From positions 34,285 to 98,284 of the forward strand of contig JAROAZ010000026.1 in assembly GCA_029432775.1 (NCBI GenBank): 64,000 bases of DNA. Direction: 5' to 3'. Below the pieces are notes generated by a model. It was not told where the DNA came from and searched no databases. It was given only the letters and a program-made list of their open reading frames with translations. The position numbers and the translations under genes are program-made. Origin of the DNA: Pontiellaceae bacterium B12227. GTDB taxonomy: Bacteria > Verrucomicrobiota > Kiritimatiellia > Kiritimatiellales > Pontiellaceae. Each line of letters opens with the position of its first letter. Within the stretch, counting starts at the first letter, position 1. Shown piece by piece: positions 50,006 to 58,363 of this stretch.

Positions 50006-50311
50006 TTAGAGAATTGCCCCGTTATACCTTCCATCAATTTTTCCGTCTGCCCCATCAATCTCATCTACCAACGAGGTAAGTTCCTCAGCAGAAATGGTGC
50101 CCTTGGACAGAAGCAAGCGTATGAGAGAGGCCATATAGAGCTTCAGCTCAGCATTTTCATTTTCGAGTGCATGAATCTTCTGATCCTGACTCATATCAAC
50201 GCTGGCTGCTTTTCTAAGAGATCGCTTCAGTTTGGAAATCTCATTTTCGGTATCCTCAATATCTAACCGATTACCGATATCGCCAAGCAGCATGGTTCTG
50301 CCCCATCCCAT
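50006..50311 (-). CDS. Small coiled-coil protein between NfeD and SPFH genes
   Basis: The 101-residue protein has a predicted coiled coil (DTENEISKLKRSLRKAASVD, DQKIHALENENAELKLYM) and a C-terminal helical, acidic segment (ISAEELTSLVDEIDG). It has no signal peptide or membrane segment. It is encoded between the NfeD protein (10 bases after) and the SPFH gene (42 bases before), so it is likely an accessory of that membrane complex. No family is recognised. Confidence 0.7.
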   Translation of the reverse strand: MGWGRTMLLGDIGNRLDIEDTENEISKLKRSLRKAASVDMSQDQKIHALENENAELKLYMASLIRLLLSKGTISAEELTSLVDEIDGADGKIDGRYNGAIL

Positions 50312-50320
50312 ACGTCTCTC

Positions 50321-50758
50321 CTATTTACCTTTCACCATTAACGTCAGACTCTTCTGACCCACCACCACAACCATTCGGTCAACTTCCAAATGCTCAGTCG
50401 ATTCCGCTTTCCAGGCTGTTCCGTTCAGCATGACTCTCCCCGAAGCATCCGGAGTAATCTCTTCGCAGACTTTTGCTTCCTGCCCGGTCATTCCTTCTGA
50501 CAGCGAACCTTCGCTCACATCCGATTCGCGCCCGGTAAAGATCGGCTTCAGCAAACGGCGCAGACCAAACAGCGCAACGAGTGAAGCAACGGCAAAGATC
50601 GCAAGCTGGACCGTCAGCGACAGGGGGAACAACCACACCAGCAGCGCGGTGATCAGTGCTCCGATGCCGAAAAAGAAAAGAATCAGGCCGGGCATCACGA
50701 ATTCGCAAAGCATTAATCCGATTCCAACAATGGCCCACCAGAATGCAGGACTGAACAT
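50321..50758 (-). CDS. NfeD-family membrane protein
   Basis: The 145-residue protein starts MFSPAFWWAIVGIGLMLCEF with about three membrane helices (FVMPGLILFFFGIGALITAL and a third). A C-terminal OB-fold/NfeD domain follows (GMTGQEAKVCEEITPDASGR...GTAWKAES). The ATG at 50758 follows a perfect AAGGAGG. NfeD proteins accompany SPFH proteins and help organise or gate membrane proteolysis and microdomains. It is the first gene of this three-gene run. Confidence 0.9.
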   Translation of the reverse strand: MFSPAFWWAIVGIGLMLCEFVMPGLILFFFGIGALITALLVWLFPLSLTVQLAIFAVASLVALFGLRRLLKPIFTGRESDVSEGSLSEGMTGQEAKVCEEITPDASGRVMLNGTAWKAESTEHLEVDRMVVVVGQKSLTLMVKGK

Positions 50759-50844
50759 ATCAACCTCCTTGAGATGCATTTAAGGTAAACACCCATGGTA
50801 GAGACATCTATTATAAAAGACCAATCCCTTTGTAACCATTTAGC

Positions 50845-50874
50845 AAAAAAGGCCGCCCGAATGAGCGGCCTTTT
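50845..50874 (-). terminator. Terminator of the SDR gene
   Basis: AAAAGGCCGC and GCGGCCTTTT form a 10-bp stem with a loop of about eight bases in the gap between the SDR stop (50906) and the NfeD start, followed on the minus strand by T's. An exact TTCCAA palindrome (50891-50905) sits between it and the stop codon. Confidence 0.9.
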
Positions 50875-50890
50875 ACAAAGCTTTAAAATT

Positions 50891-50905
50891 TTCCAATGAT
50901 TGGAA
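50891..50905. repeat. TTCCAA-TGA-TTGGAA palindrome
   Basis: Exact copy abutting the SDR stop codon. Confidence 0.9.
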
Positions 50906-51721
50906 CTATACGCCGGAAAATGTGGAAAATCCGCCGTCCACAGCCACTACGGTTCCCGTAACAAAAGAAGCCGCCGGAGACATCAGGTAGTGGATGGTTC
51001 CGTAGACTTCTTCCTGCTCGCCAAAACGACGGAACGGCGTGTTATTAATCACCTGCTGTCCGCGCTCCGTGAAGGTGCCGTCTTCATTGGTCAGCAGTGC
51101 CCGGTTCTGGTTACTGATGAAAAAGCCCGGCGCAATGGCATTTACGCGGATTTTATCACCATACTTCAGCGCCATCTCAGCTGCCATCCAACGGGTAAAA
51201 TTGTCAATGGCCGCCTTGGCATTGGAATAACCCAGCACACGTGTCAGCGCCAGCGGAGAAGACATGGAGGAAAAGTTAATGACACAACCAAAACCCTGCT
51301 TTTTAAATGCCTTTGCGAAAGTCATCGTCGGCATAACGGTGCCTTTCAGGTTCAGATCCAACACCTTGGAGTAGTCCTCGATCTTCAGGTCGAACACATC
51401 CTGATCCGGCCCGATCGTTGCCCCAGGCATATTGCCGCCCGCGCCATTAATCAGCACATCAACACGACCACAGGTTTCCATAACCTGATCGTAGACCTTA
51501 TCCAATGCATCCTGATCGAGTACGTTACAGGCAAACCCACAACATTTATCAGAAATCTTTTTTGCTTCCTCTACAGTCGCATCCACCTTGTCCTGAAACA
51601 GGTCCAGATAGACCACGTAGGCCCCCTGCTCCTGAAGATATTTCGCCGTTCCCCCCGCCAAAACTCCGGCCGCGCCGGTGATTGCGATTACTTTATCCTG
51701 AATATCGAAAAGATTGTTCAT
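50906..51721 (-). CDS. SDR-family oxidoreductase, D-mannonate-oxidoreductase-like
   Basis: The 271-residue short-chain dehydrogenase has the nucleotide motif AITGAAGVLAGGTAKYL, NAG-type LINGAGGNMPGA, the catalytic Ser in INFSSMSSPLALTR, and Tyr-x3-Lys in GYSNAKAAIDNFTRWMAAE. It ends with a beta-strand FVTGTVVAVDGGF. The long insertion DVFDLKIEDYSK resembles SDR-type fructuronate/mannonate oxidoreductases of uronate and sugar-acid catabolism, so a sugar-acid substrate is likely. Paired palindromic operators lie 120-200 bases upstream. A terminator follows. Confidence 0.88.
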   Translation of the reverse strand: MNNLFDIQDKVIAITGAAGVLAGGTAKYLQEQGAYVVYLDLFQDKVDATVEEAKKISDKCCGFACNVLDQDALDKVYDQVMETCGRVDVLINGAGGNMPGATIGPDQDVFDLKIEDYSKVLDLNLKGTVMPTMTFAKAFKKQGFGCVINFSSMSSPLALTRVLGYSNAKAAIDNFTRWMAAEMALKYGDKIRVNAIAPGFFISNQNRALLTNEDGTFTERGQQVINNTPFRRFGEQEEVYGTIHYLMSPAASFVTGTVVAVDGGFSTFSGV

Positions 51722-51843
51722 ACCTTGCTCCTAATTTATCCCTCAAAGGTTTGAGATATGAACAAAATGACGTATCTAATTCAAGAAAAGAAAAAGGCAA
51801 TGCAGTTTCCCCATGACCAAACAGCTCGCTAAAAACCCTTTTA

Positions 51844-51867
51844 TTTCACACATTTAAAGGTGTGAAA
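51844..51867. promoter_or_regulatory. Palindromic operator, copy 1 (TTTCACAC-N8-GTGTGAAA)
   Basis: Half-sites TTTCACAC and GTGTGAAA flank the spacer ATTTAAAG. It lies 122-146 bases upstream of the SDR start codon in the AT-rich gap between the SDR gene and the GH43-like gene. It is the exact reverse complement of copy 2, so the two are the same site read in opposite directions. Such a pair is expected for a dimeric regulator. Confidence 0.75.
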
Positions 51868-51901
51868 CAAATAATACACCCATATAAATGCTCATTTTTA
51901 A

Positions 51902-51925
51902 TTTCACACCTTTAAATGTGTGAAA
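51902..51925. promoter_or_regulatory. Palindromic operator, copy 2 (TTTCACAC-N8-GTGTGAAA)
   Basis: The same half-sites flank the spacer CTTTAAAT. Centre-to-centre distance to copy 1 is 58 bases, about 5.5 helical turns. The pair could support looping or cooperative binding, or act as one large inverted repeat with a 34-base loop. It lies 46 bases upstream (on the plus scale) of the GH43-like gene's stop, so it regulates the SDR gene rather than that gene. Confidence 0.75.
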
Positions 51926-51971
51926 TTGACCGATTAAAATCTATTTTACGGCCTTCAGAGGTATCAGTCAG

Positions 51972-54923
51972 TTATTCTACCGGAATATGGAAGAGCGTCA
52001 TGCCATTGTAAAATGCAGGTTGCCCCTCAGTAACCAACCCCACCTGCGCGGCGGGCCAGTGCTCCTCAATCGTCACCATCGGGCGTCCATTCAACTCAAT
52101 GATCACCTCATCTTCCAATTTCACGCAACGGAAGAAGTAGCTGGATTCAACATCCAGTGAAATAACGGTTTCCTGCGGCCGGGACATGGTATCGGATTCG
52201 GTTGTATCGTCGCTGACCTCTTCGTTCCGGCCGAGCTCTTCATTTGGATCATACGGACGAAGGTATGCCCCGGTTCGGCTATCCACAACAACAGAACCAC
52301 CAATGAAAAAACCGAACCCGACATAATTCCCCTCTACAGGCCGAATATTAATCCGGTTATGCACGGCAGCGAGTTGCTGGCCCGGCTTCGGCTCATCAGC
52401 ATCGTAAAAGCGCCCGTCCTCCCAAAGATTCGGCTCCTCCCCCCTCTTCAGGTTCGCATATTTAACGACCATGTCATCCACCGGAATATCGAAATCCTGC
52501 CGAAGGTGCTCATAGTCACCTTCCAACCATCGGATATCCAGGCCGCTGATCACCGACTCGGAGCGCAATCCATATACCCACGAGGTTACATCCCGGTAGG
52601 AGGTGGACTTATCATACAGATGCCGATGAACCACCTCTGTGTTCAGACTTCGCTGGATGGGCTTCAAACTCCGCCCCTTCAGTTTGCCGGTAACAACCAA
52701 CATTTGAGCGCGTGTATCAATCATCGCTTTCAGGTAATTATCCTGATCTGCGAAAACAGGAAAGATGCCATAAAGCCGATCTTTGCCTTCTTCCAGCTCC
52801 TCAAGCTGCGCATTCACACAGAATTCATACTGTTCGAGCAAATCGCCTTTAAAGGCCCGTCCGGTTTCTGAATGCGAACGTTGTTCAAGTCCAAGATCTT
52901 TATCCTGTCGCCAGTCACCGCCCGGCGGCGTTCCATCTGCCGCACTTCCCCAACCGGTTACAAACTGATCATATTCATCCCAACCAACTGTATAGGTAGC
53001 TCCGTCAAACTCAGCCGCAGAATTTTTACAATAGAAGCCCGGCACCCCGGGAGCGGTCATTTTGGTGATAATCGGTTTTCCTGGGAGAAGGTTTATTCCA
53101 TTCAGTTCGACACCGAAATATCCGCCGTTTTTGGTGACCCGCAAACGATGCATCTGATTTCCCGCCGCACCGGTCCCCGGCGGCTTTTCCAGCACCTTAA
53201 AAGCGGGAGGGAGCTTGAACTTTTTGGGAGAAAGACTTCCTGGCTCCACTTGATAGGACCAGCTTTTCTTCGAAGGATTAATGCTGATGATCAGGTCGAA
53301 CTCACCATCACTCCAGGCCACAATACCCACATCGCCTTTCCCGGAGCTTGGGAAACGAATCCCCGTTTCAAAGAGATAGTTCACCTTAGGGTCGGTTTTC
53401 AAATAGCCCTTCGCCGAACCCTTCACCGCACTCTGGCGCAGAGCCCCGTCTACACTCATCCATTGGCCGCCGACAAACTCCCAGCGTTCGGCCCATTCAA
53501 TATTTTCATGCTCTGGAAAGGAATCGCTGAAGCTCGGCTTAGCTGGAGGAGGATGAAAGCCGGGCGTCTTCTCTGTGGTAGGCCCGTCGACAACCAACTC
53601 TTTGTCGTAGAAAAAAACGCGATCCAGCCCGGTTCCATACAGACCGTTCCACCAGGCATTGTAGGTCATCCATTTTTCGAATCCATTGGGTCCCGCAATA
53701 ATACGAGGGCCGTTCATTCCATATACCGTAGGCTCGACGGGCTCATCGCCGGCATCCATCAGGCCGAAATCCAGAAAACGATATTCAGCCCCCTGCGGCA
53801 CCCGCGCCTGAACCGCAAGCACATTATCCGTGTTGCGGAACAAACCTTTCGTCTCCTCGGAAATATCAAAATTGCTATAGGCAATCGATGGTTCGGCCGA
53901 CTCGTATACCTTCCGGCCATTAATGAACACCTGCACCGCACCTTCGTGCCGAATGTTCAGCACAGGCGTTTCCGGAATACCTCGATCCAAATCAAATTCG
54001 CGCCGAACCCAGATCTGATCTTCATCCCACTTCGTGCGGCATGCGTGGAGCTGCGCGCCGTCAATTTCAGCTGGAGACCCAAACCCGGCATCACCCGACC
54101 GCCACTTTGAATATTCGTATTCCGGTTTCGTCCACTCCCCCTCCGGCTGCGTGGTACGGAACCGTCCACGCCATGGCGCATATTCACCTGATGGGAGTAT
54201 GACGTCATACGTTCGAGCCAATCGATCCGCATTGCGAACCAAAACCGGATCTCCCATTTTGTCCGGATTTTCAAACCGAAGCGGATTTTCGTTCACGGCA
54301 ATTCCAATTTCCCGCAACCCGGTCCGCGGGCTGGGGTTATTGGCTGCGTACAACAGATAATAGTTCCCTCGATATCCATAAACTTCGGGTTCCCCGAGAT
54401 CCGCGCTATCAAGCGAATCCCACATACCACGGCGGCCATCGAGGAGTTGCTTCGGTTTACCATACGTTTTCCATGGAGCCGCATAGCGTTGCAGCCAGAT
54501 CTCGCCCTCTTTCTTGCTTCCGGCCCGGCGGTTTACCGAAAAAAGAACCCCGCTTGCATCCTGATAAAGCCGCATCTGCTCCCCGGAAAGACCGGCCTTC
54601 CGAACACTGGAAAACGGTTGCAACGGATGCTCCGATACGGCGAAGCCCTGTTTATCTGCAAATAGATAGAACAGTCCGTTCCGATAAATCAGGTCATACG
54701 GACCTGGGTTTTTAGAAGAAAGAGCGGAGACGGGAGATGTCCAGTCGATCAGATTATCAGAAACAAATAATTGCCCGTTCGTGCGAGCACCCATCGCATA
54801 ATAGGTCCCGTTATACGAAACCATCGCCCCCTCTAGAGGAACGGATATTGGATTATCCATCGCCGAAGCTGCAACAGACACAAGAAATACGCCCAAGCAC
54901 AACTTATTGATATGTCCACTCAT
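51972..54923 (-). CDS. Very large secreted GH43-like glycosidase-fold protein
   Basis: The 983-residue protein has a signal peptide (MSGHINKLCLGVFLVSVAAS, cut near SA-MD). A five-bladed beta-propeller of GH43 type starts at about residue 30 (GAMVSYNGTYYAMGARTNGQ, GPYDLIYRNGLFYLFADKQG, GEPEVYGYRGNYYLLYAANN). A jelly-roll, galactose-binding-like domain is inserted at about 260-390 (FINGRKVYES, NVLAVQARV), the propeller resumes (YGMNGPRIIAGPNGFEKWM), and two concanavalin/LamG-like domains (about 475-670 and 690-983) follow. The usual RDP base Asp of GH43 is not visible at the first blade (EGAMVSYN instead), so activity is uncertain; EPEVY resembles the acid region. Confidence 0.72.
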   Translation of the reverse strand: MSGHINKLCLGVFLVSVAASAMDNPISVPLEGAMVSYNGTYYAMGARTNGQLFVSDNLIDWTSPVSALSSKNPGPYDLIYRNGLFYLFADKQGFAVSEHPLQPFSSVRKAGLSGEQMRLYQDASGVLFSVNRRAGSKKEGEIWLQRYAAPWKTYGKPKQLLDGRRGMWDSLDSADLGEPEVYGYRGNYYLLYAANNPSPRTGLREIGIAVNENPLRFENPDKMGDPVLVRNADRLARTYDVILPSGEYAPWRGRFRTTQPEGEWTKPEYEYSKWRSGDAGFGSPAEIDGAQLHACRTKWDEDQIWVRREFDLDRGIPETPVLNIRHEGAVQVFINGRKVYESAEPSIAYSNFDISEETKGLFRNTDNVLAVQARVPQGAEYRFLDFGLMDAGDEPVEPTVYGMNGPRIIAGPNGFEKWMTYNAWWNGLYGTGLDRVFFYDKELVVDGPTTEKTPGFHPPPAKPSFSDSFPEHENIEWAERWEFVGGQWMSVDGALRQSAVKGSAKGYLKTDPKVNYLFETGIRFPSSGKGDVGIVAWSDGEFDLIISINPSKKSWSYQVEPGSLSPKKFKLPPAFKVLEKPPGTGAAGNQMHRLRVTKNGGYFGVELNGINLLPGKPIITKMTAPGVPGFYCKNSAAEFDGATYTVGWDEYDQFVTGWGSAADGTPPGGDWRQDKDLGLEQRSHSETGRAFKGDLLEQYEFCVNAQLEELEEGKDRLYGIFPVFADQDNYLKAMIDTRAQMLVVTGKLKGRSLKPIQRSLNTEVVHRHLYDKSTSYRDVTSWVYGLRSESVISGLDIRWLEGDYEHLRQDFDIPVDDMVVKYANLKRGEEPNLWEDGRFYDADEPKPGQQLAAVHNRINIRPVEGNYVGFGFFIGGSVVVDSRTGAYLRPYDPNEELGRNEEVSDDTTESDTMSRPQETVISLDVESSYFFRCVKLEDEVIIELNGRPMVTIEEHWPAAQVGLVTEGQPAFYNGMTLFHIPVE

Positions 54924-55037
54924 ACACCTAGCGCTCCCTCAACATTTCAACCGACTCTCAACAGCTAAAGTATCCCGCACGATGCCGAAAAACACCAGCG
55001 GTTTTTCCACTGCGGCGTATTTTCACTTTACTCCGCG

Positions 55038-55433
55038 GTGTCCATTCATCACCCTTTTCCAATGGTTGGAAAAAGTAAAATCGTCTATCTGATCGCGGGC
55101 ATGCTGCTCACCGCTCTCGCGGCCGTCGGCATTGTACTGCCCCTGTTGCCAACCACTCCGCTGCTCCTGTTAGCAGCATGGTGCTTTGCCAATTCATCCG
55201 AAAAGTGTCACCAATGGCTGATGAACCACCGGCTTTTCGGCCCCATCATCAAGAACTGGCATGAAAACAAATGTATCCCGAAAAGGGCCAAGATCATTGC
55301 AGTGGCAAGCATCCTTATCTTCGGGACCTATGCCGTTGGGTTCGCCATCGAACAACCCGTCATTCGGATCGCCGGCACGGTGTTTCTGCTGATTGGGCTG
55401 ATTTCGGTACTGCGAATCAAGGTCTGCCCCTAG
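55038..55433 (+). CDS. DUF454/YbaN-family membrane protein
   Basis: The protein of up to 131 residues has a DUF454 domain: membrane segments YLIAGMLLTALAAVGIVLPL and LLLLAAWCFANSSEKCHQWL, then a region ending IGLISVLRIKVCP. The start may be the GTG at 55038 or the ATG at 55062 (giving MVGKSKIVYL). The ATG lies inside an exact TTCCAA-N3-TTGGAA palindrome, and no clear ribosome binding site supports either. Function unknown; homologues are inner membrane proteins. Confidence 0.85.
   Translation: MSIHHPFPMVGKSKIVYLIAGMLLTALAAVGIVLPLLPTTPLLLLAAWCFANSSEKCHQWLMNHRLFGPIIKNWHENKCIPKRAKIIAVASILIFGTYAVGFAIEQPVIRIAGTVFLLIGLISVLRIKVCP
55057..55071. repeat. TTCCAA-TGG-TTGGAA palindrome
   Basis: Exact copy overlapping the candidate ATG (55062) of the DUF454 gene. 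Confidence 0.9.
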
Positions 55434-55438
55434 CGCGG

Positions 55439-56053
55439 TTAGATCCCGAAATAGGCCTTAATCCCTGCCAGCACATTCGAAACCGCCACCGACGTCAGCA
55501 TCAATCCCATAACCCGGCTGATAATGCTGGCCCCCGTATCCCCCAGAACCCGGTGAAGCCGGTTCGCAAAAAGCATTGCAATATAAACCAGCCCGACAAC
55601 CAGCAGCATAATTACCGATGTAATCACCTGTTCCGTAAAATTGTAGCGATGGTTCTCGGTCAGCAGCACGGCCGCCAGCATGGCGCCGGGACTCGCAATC
55701 GAAGGCACGGCCAGCGGATATACCGCCTTCTCGGATGTGCTTGAGCTAACCAGCTTGATTTCCTCTTCCGGTTTGGCCTCGCCGAAAATCATACTTAGCG
55801 CAAAAAGAAAAAGCACAATGCCCCCGGCAATCTGAAACGCCTCAAGTGGAATGTTAATGGCTTTAAGGATAATTTCGCCGGCAATTACAAAAAACAACAG
55901 AATGGCGGCAGAAATCCAGGCCGCATGAAGCGCGATTTTCTTCCGCTCTTCAGGAGCATGCTTCCGCGTTACGGCCAGAAAAACGGGAACCGTTCCAATC
56001 GGATCAATGACGGCAAAGAAAAATACAAACGTGGAAAACCAACCGGCAATCAT
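55439..56053 (-). CDS. MarC-family membrane protein
   Basis: The 204-residue protein has six membrane helices, with FAVIDPIGTVPVFLAV near the start and VPSIASPGAMLAAVLL in the middle, the MarC/UPF0056 signatures. The family was named after a supposed multiple-antibiotic locus, but a drug-export role is not established. It lies 8 bases after the UPF0045 gene and is the last of the pab run. It converges on the DUF454 gene. Confidence 0.92.
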   Translation of the reverse strand: MIAGWFSTFVFFFAVIDPIGTVPVFLAVTRKHAPEERKKIALHAAWISAAILLFFVIAGEIILKAINIPLEAFQIAGGIVLFLFALSMIFGEAKPEEEIKLVSSSTSEKAVYPLAVPSIASPGAMLAAVLLTENHRYNFTEQVITSVIMLLVVGLVYIAMLFANRLHRVLGDTGASIISRVMGLMLTSVAVSNVLAGIKAYFGI

Positions 56054-56061
56054 AGCGCGCG

Positions 56062-56364
56062 CTAGGCATTCAGCTTGGCTTCAACGCTGTTCACTTTGTC
56101 TTCAAGCGATTGCGATTTATCCGTGCGGGTACCCAGCTTGATGTTCGTATGAATGCGGGGGGCCCCCATGGCATGCACTTTTTCATGGCATGCTTTAACC
56201 GCCGCAAAAACATCGTCCCATTCGCCTTCAATATTGGTGCCGTTGGCATGCAGGGCCGTCTTGAGTCCCGTTCCCTTGAGCACGTCCTCGCAGGCCGCCA
56301 CATAGGGTGAGAGCGAAATGCCGATTCCAATAGGAACAATGGTCAGATCAATGATGACTTTCAT
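56062..56364 (-). CDS. UPF0045/MTH1187-type small protein (YkoF-like fold)
   Basis: The 100-residue protein has IVPIGIGISLSPYVAACEDV and the TNIEGEWDDVFAAVKACHEK segment typical of MTH1187/UPF0045 proteins, ferredoxin-like folds related to thiamine-binding YkoF. The ligand is unknown; thiamine or a related compound has been proposed for relatives. It is encoded 14 bases after pabBC. Confidence 0.88.
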   Translation of the reverse strand: MKVIIDLTIVPIGIGISLSPYVAACEDVLKGTGLKTALHANGTNIEGEWDDVFAAVKACHEKVHAMGAPRIHTNIKLGTRTDKSQSLEDKVNSVEAKLNA

Positions 56365-56378
56365 ACGTAAATCTCCGG

Positions 56379-58163
56379 TTACTTAATACATGCCTTTTGC
56401 CATTTCCTGACCGAATTTACCAGAAAAACCTCCGTCGCGGCCTGCAGATCTTCGCGAGTCAGCATGCCCTCCTCAATCTCGCCGGATTTCAGCAGATGCT
56501 CGCGGAACGTTCCGGCCAGCAGGCCGCACCGAATCGGCGGCGTAATCAACCGGCCGTCTTTACGAAGCACCACATTGGCCATGCAGCTCTCTGTCAGCTC
56601 CCCTTTTTCATTCCACAGGATCACATCATCCTGTTCGGGGAACTCCGCTCGGGCACCTTCATACACCGTGCGGTGTGTCGTTTTGTGGTAGAGAAAAACG
56701 TTCTGCGAATCCACCGCTTCTTTTGCAACAGCAACATGCACGGCCGGGATGGTGCCCTCGCCCATCTGATCCTCGAGCGGGAACGTCTGAATTTCAGAAT
56801 TCCCGTCTCCGGCCACCAGCAGACGAATGCGGTGCGGTCGCTTTTCCAACGTCTGGAAGGCATTTTCCAATCCCTGGAAAATCGCATGCATTTCCAGCGG
56901 CACGTCAAAATACGCCGCCGATTTCGCCAAACGCTGCATATGTTCATCCATCAGGAAAATTCCGGACTCCGGCTCCCAGCGCATTGTTTCCAGCAGTTGG
57001 AACTCCGGCCGCGGCACATCCAGCACACGGGCCTTCATCAGGGTTTCTTCATATTCCGATTCCGCATCCGAATCCCAGACCACGCCACCGCCAACCCCAT
57101 ATTCCAGCTGCCCGTTTTTTTTGTCGATGAGAGCGGTTCGGATGGCCACGTTAAAACAGGATTCGCCCTGCGGGGTAATGAAGCCGATCGAGCCGGTATA
57201 AATTTTACGGGGCGAGGTTTCCAATCCCTGGATAATTTCCATCGTCTTCGCCTTCGGCGCACCGGTAATAGAGGAGCACGGAAACAGCGCACTCATGATC
57301 GTGGAAATTTTATTCACACCAAGGCCGCAAAGATCGCCAAGAGAGGATTCTTCTTCGCGCCCTTTGCGCTCTTCTGTTTCAAACTCCCCTGTAACGGTTG
57401 AGGTCATCTGCCAGACGGTTGGATATTTTTCCACATCGAACATGGAGACCGTCTCCACACTGCCGGGCGTGGCCACCCGCCCGATATCGTTGCGGATCAT
57501 ATCGACGATCATAATATTTTCGGCACGGTCCTTGACCGACTCGCGCAAGGCCTCCGCCTGCTTCCAATCCTCGGATAACGTCATACCGCGCTTCGCCGTT
57601 CCCTTCATGGGTCGGGACACAATACGGCCTTGGTTGAAGCTGAAAAACAGCTCGGGTGAAGCGGAGCAGATCGTGTAATCATCGGTTTCAATAAAGGCGG
57701 CATGTTCGGTCTTCTGGCCCTTGACCAGCTCATAGAAAAAGGCCCAGGCATCGCCGCTGAAATCGGCCTGCAGGCGATAGGTATAATTCACCTGATAGGT
57801 CGCCCCTTCAGCAATCCGATCCTTAATCTGCCCGATGGCCTCGGTGAAGGCTTCCTTCGAAACGGTGGGCTTCAGCTCCCCGATCCCGAAGCCGGCCGAC
57901 GGTGGTTCCTCAATTTCGTCCAGCACATCGGGCGGCGGAAAAAGCCCCAGACAAAGCAGTGGAAATCCATCCGGTGCCATGGTGCTCAGTGCCCGATCAA
58001 AAGCCGGAGCCGCTTCATAGGAAATAAAGCCCGCGGCAAACAGGCCCGACGCCTCCGCTTCCTGCAGCATCGGCAGCACATCCTCGATCCGCTCAGCAAC
58101 CAGCACCTTTTCCGGACATTGGAAATGCAACCAACGCCCCGCATGTTTTAGAACCACCTTCAC
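56379..58163 (-). CDS. Fused aminodeoxychorismate synthase component I and ADC lyase (PabB-PabC)
   Basis: The 594-residue protein joins a chorismate-binding PabB domain (about residues 1-350, with FISYEAAPAFDRAL, SASPELFFSFNQGRIVSRPM, RNDIGRVA, GAPKAKTMEIIQGLE, GSIGFITPQGESCFNVAIRT) to a PabC-type aminotransferase class IV domain (about 380-594, with NEKGELTESCMANVVL and PPIRCGLLAGTFRE). PabB with glutamine amidotransferase makes 4-amino-4-deoxychorismate and PabC yields p-aminobenzoate for folate. The start is GTG at 58163, overlapping the upstream gene by GTGA. pabA is not adjacent. Confidence 0.93.
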   Translation of the reverse strand: MKVVLKHAGRWLHFQCPEKVLVAERIEDVLPMLQEAEASGLFAAGFISYEAAPAFDRALSTMAPDGFPLLCLGLFPPPDVLDEIEEPPSAGFGIGELKPTVSKEAFTEAIGQIKDRIAEGATYQVNYTYRLQADFSGDAWAFFYELVKGQKTEHAAFIETDDYTICSASPELFFSFNQGRIVSRPMKGTAKRGMTLSEDWKQAEALRESVKDRAENIMIVDMIRNDIGRVATPGSVETVSMFDVEKYPTVWQMTSTVTGEFETEERKGREEESSLGDLCGLGVNKISTIMSALFPCSSITGAPKAKTMEIIQGLETSPRKIYTGSIGFITPQGESCFNVAIRTALIDKKNGQLEYGVGGGVVWDSDAESEYEETLMKARVLDVPRPEFQLLETMRWEPESGIFLMDEHMQRLAKSAAYFDVPLEMHAIFQGLENAFQTLEKRPHRIRLLVAGDGNSEIQTFPLEDQMGEGTIPAVHVAVAKEAVDSQNVFLYHKTTHRTVYEGARAEFPEQDDVILWNEKGELTESCMANVVLRKDGRLITPPIRCGLLAGTFREHLLKSGEIEEGMLTREDLQAATEVFLVNSVRKWQKACIK

Positions 58164-58363
58164 TGGGGATCGGTTCCATATTGCCGAGGCTTCTCTGCAA
58201 CCCGTAGTTCGGGGTTTGCCAACGCATACAGTTCCAGAAATGCTGCATTTGCCTCATCAAGCCAGGTCAATCGCTGATCCGGGGTCATCTTTAAAAATGC
58301 GGTATGCCCATCAAAATCATGCGCCGAGGCTGTCTCCAGAATCTGTTGAGTTTTTTCATCCAT
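58160..58363 (-). CDS. Small partner of the nucleotidyltransferase, function unknown
   Basis: The 67-residue acidic protein has QQILETASAHDFDGHTAFLK and MTPDQRLTWLDEANAAFLEL, a helical pattern (x-P-x-QRL-x-WL-E-A) familiar from small proteins encoded beside nucleotidyltransferases. It overlaps the end of the upstream nucleotidyltransferase gene by 8 bases and the start of pabBC by 4 bases. It may be the antidote or partner of the nucleotidyltransferase; no catalytic residues are apparent. Confidence 0.72.
   Translation of the reverse strand: MDEKTQQILETASAHDFDGHTAFLKMTPDQRLTWLDEANAAFLELYALANPELRVAEKPRQYGTDPQ

Noticed and set aside
52872..54110. 412-codon open frame antisense to the GH43-like gene
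   Set aside because: Shadow frame with biased composition and no start signal.
56397..57401. 334-codon open frame antisense to pabBC
   Set aside because: Opposite strand of a gene with strong family motifs.
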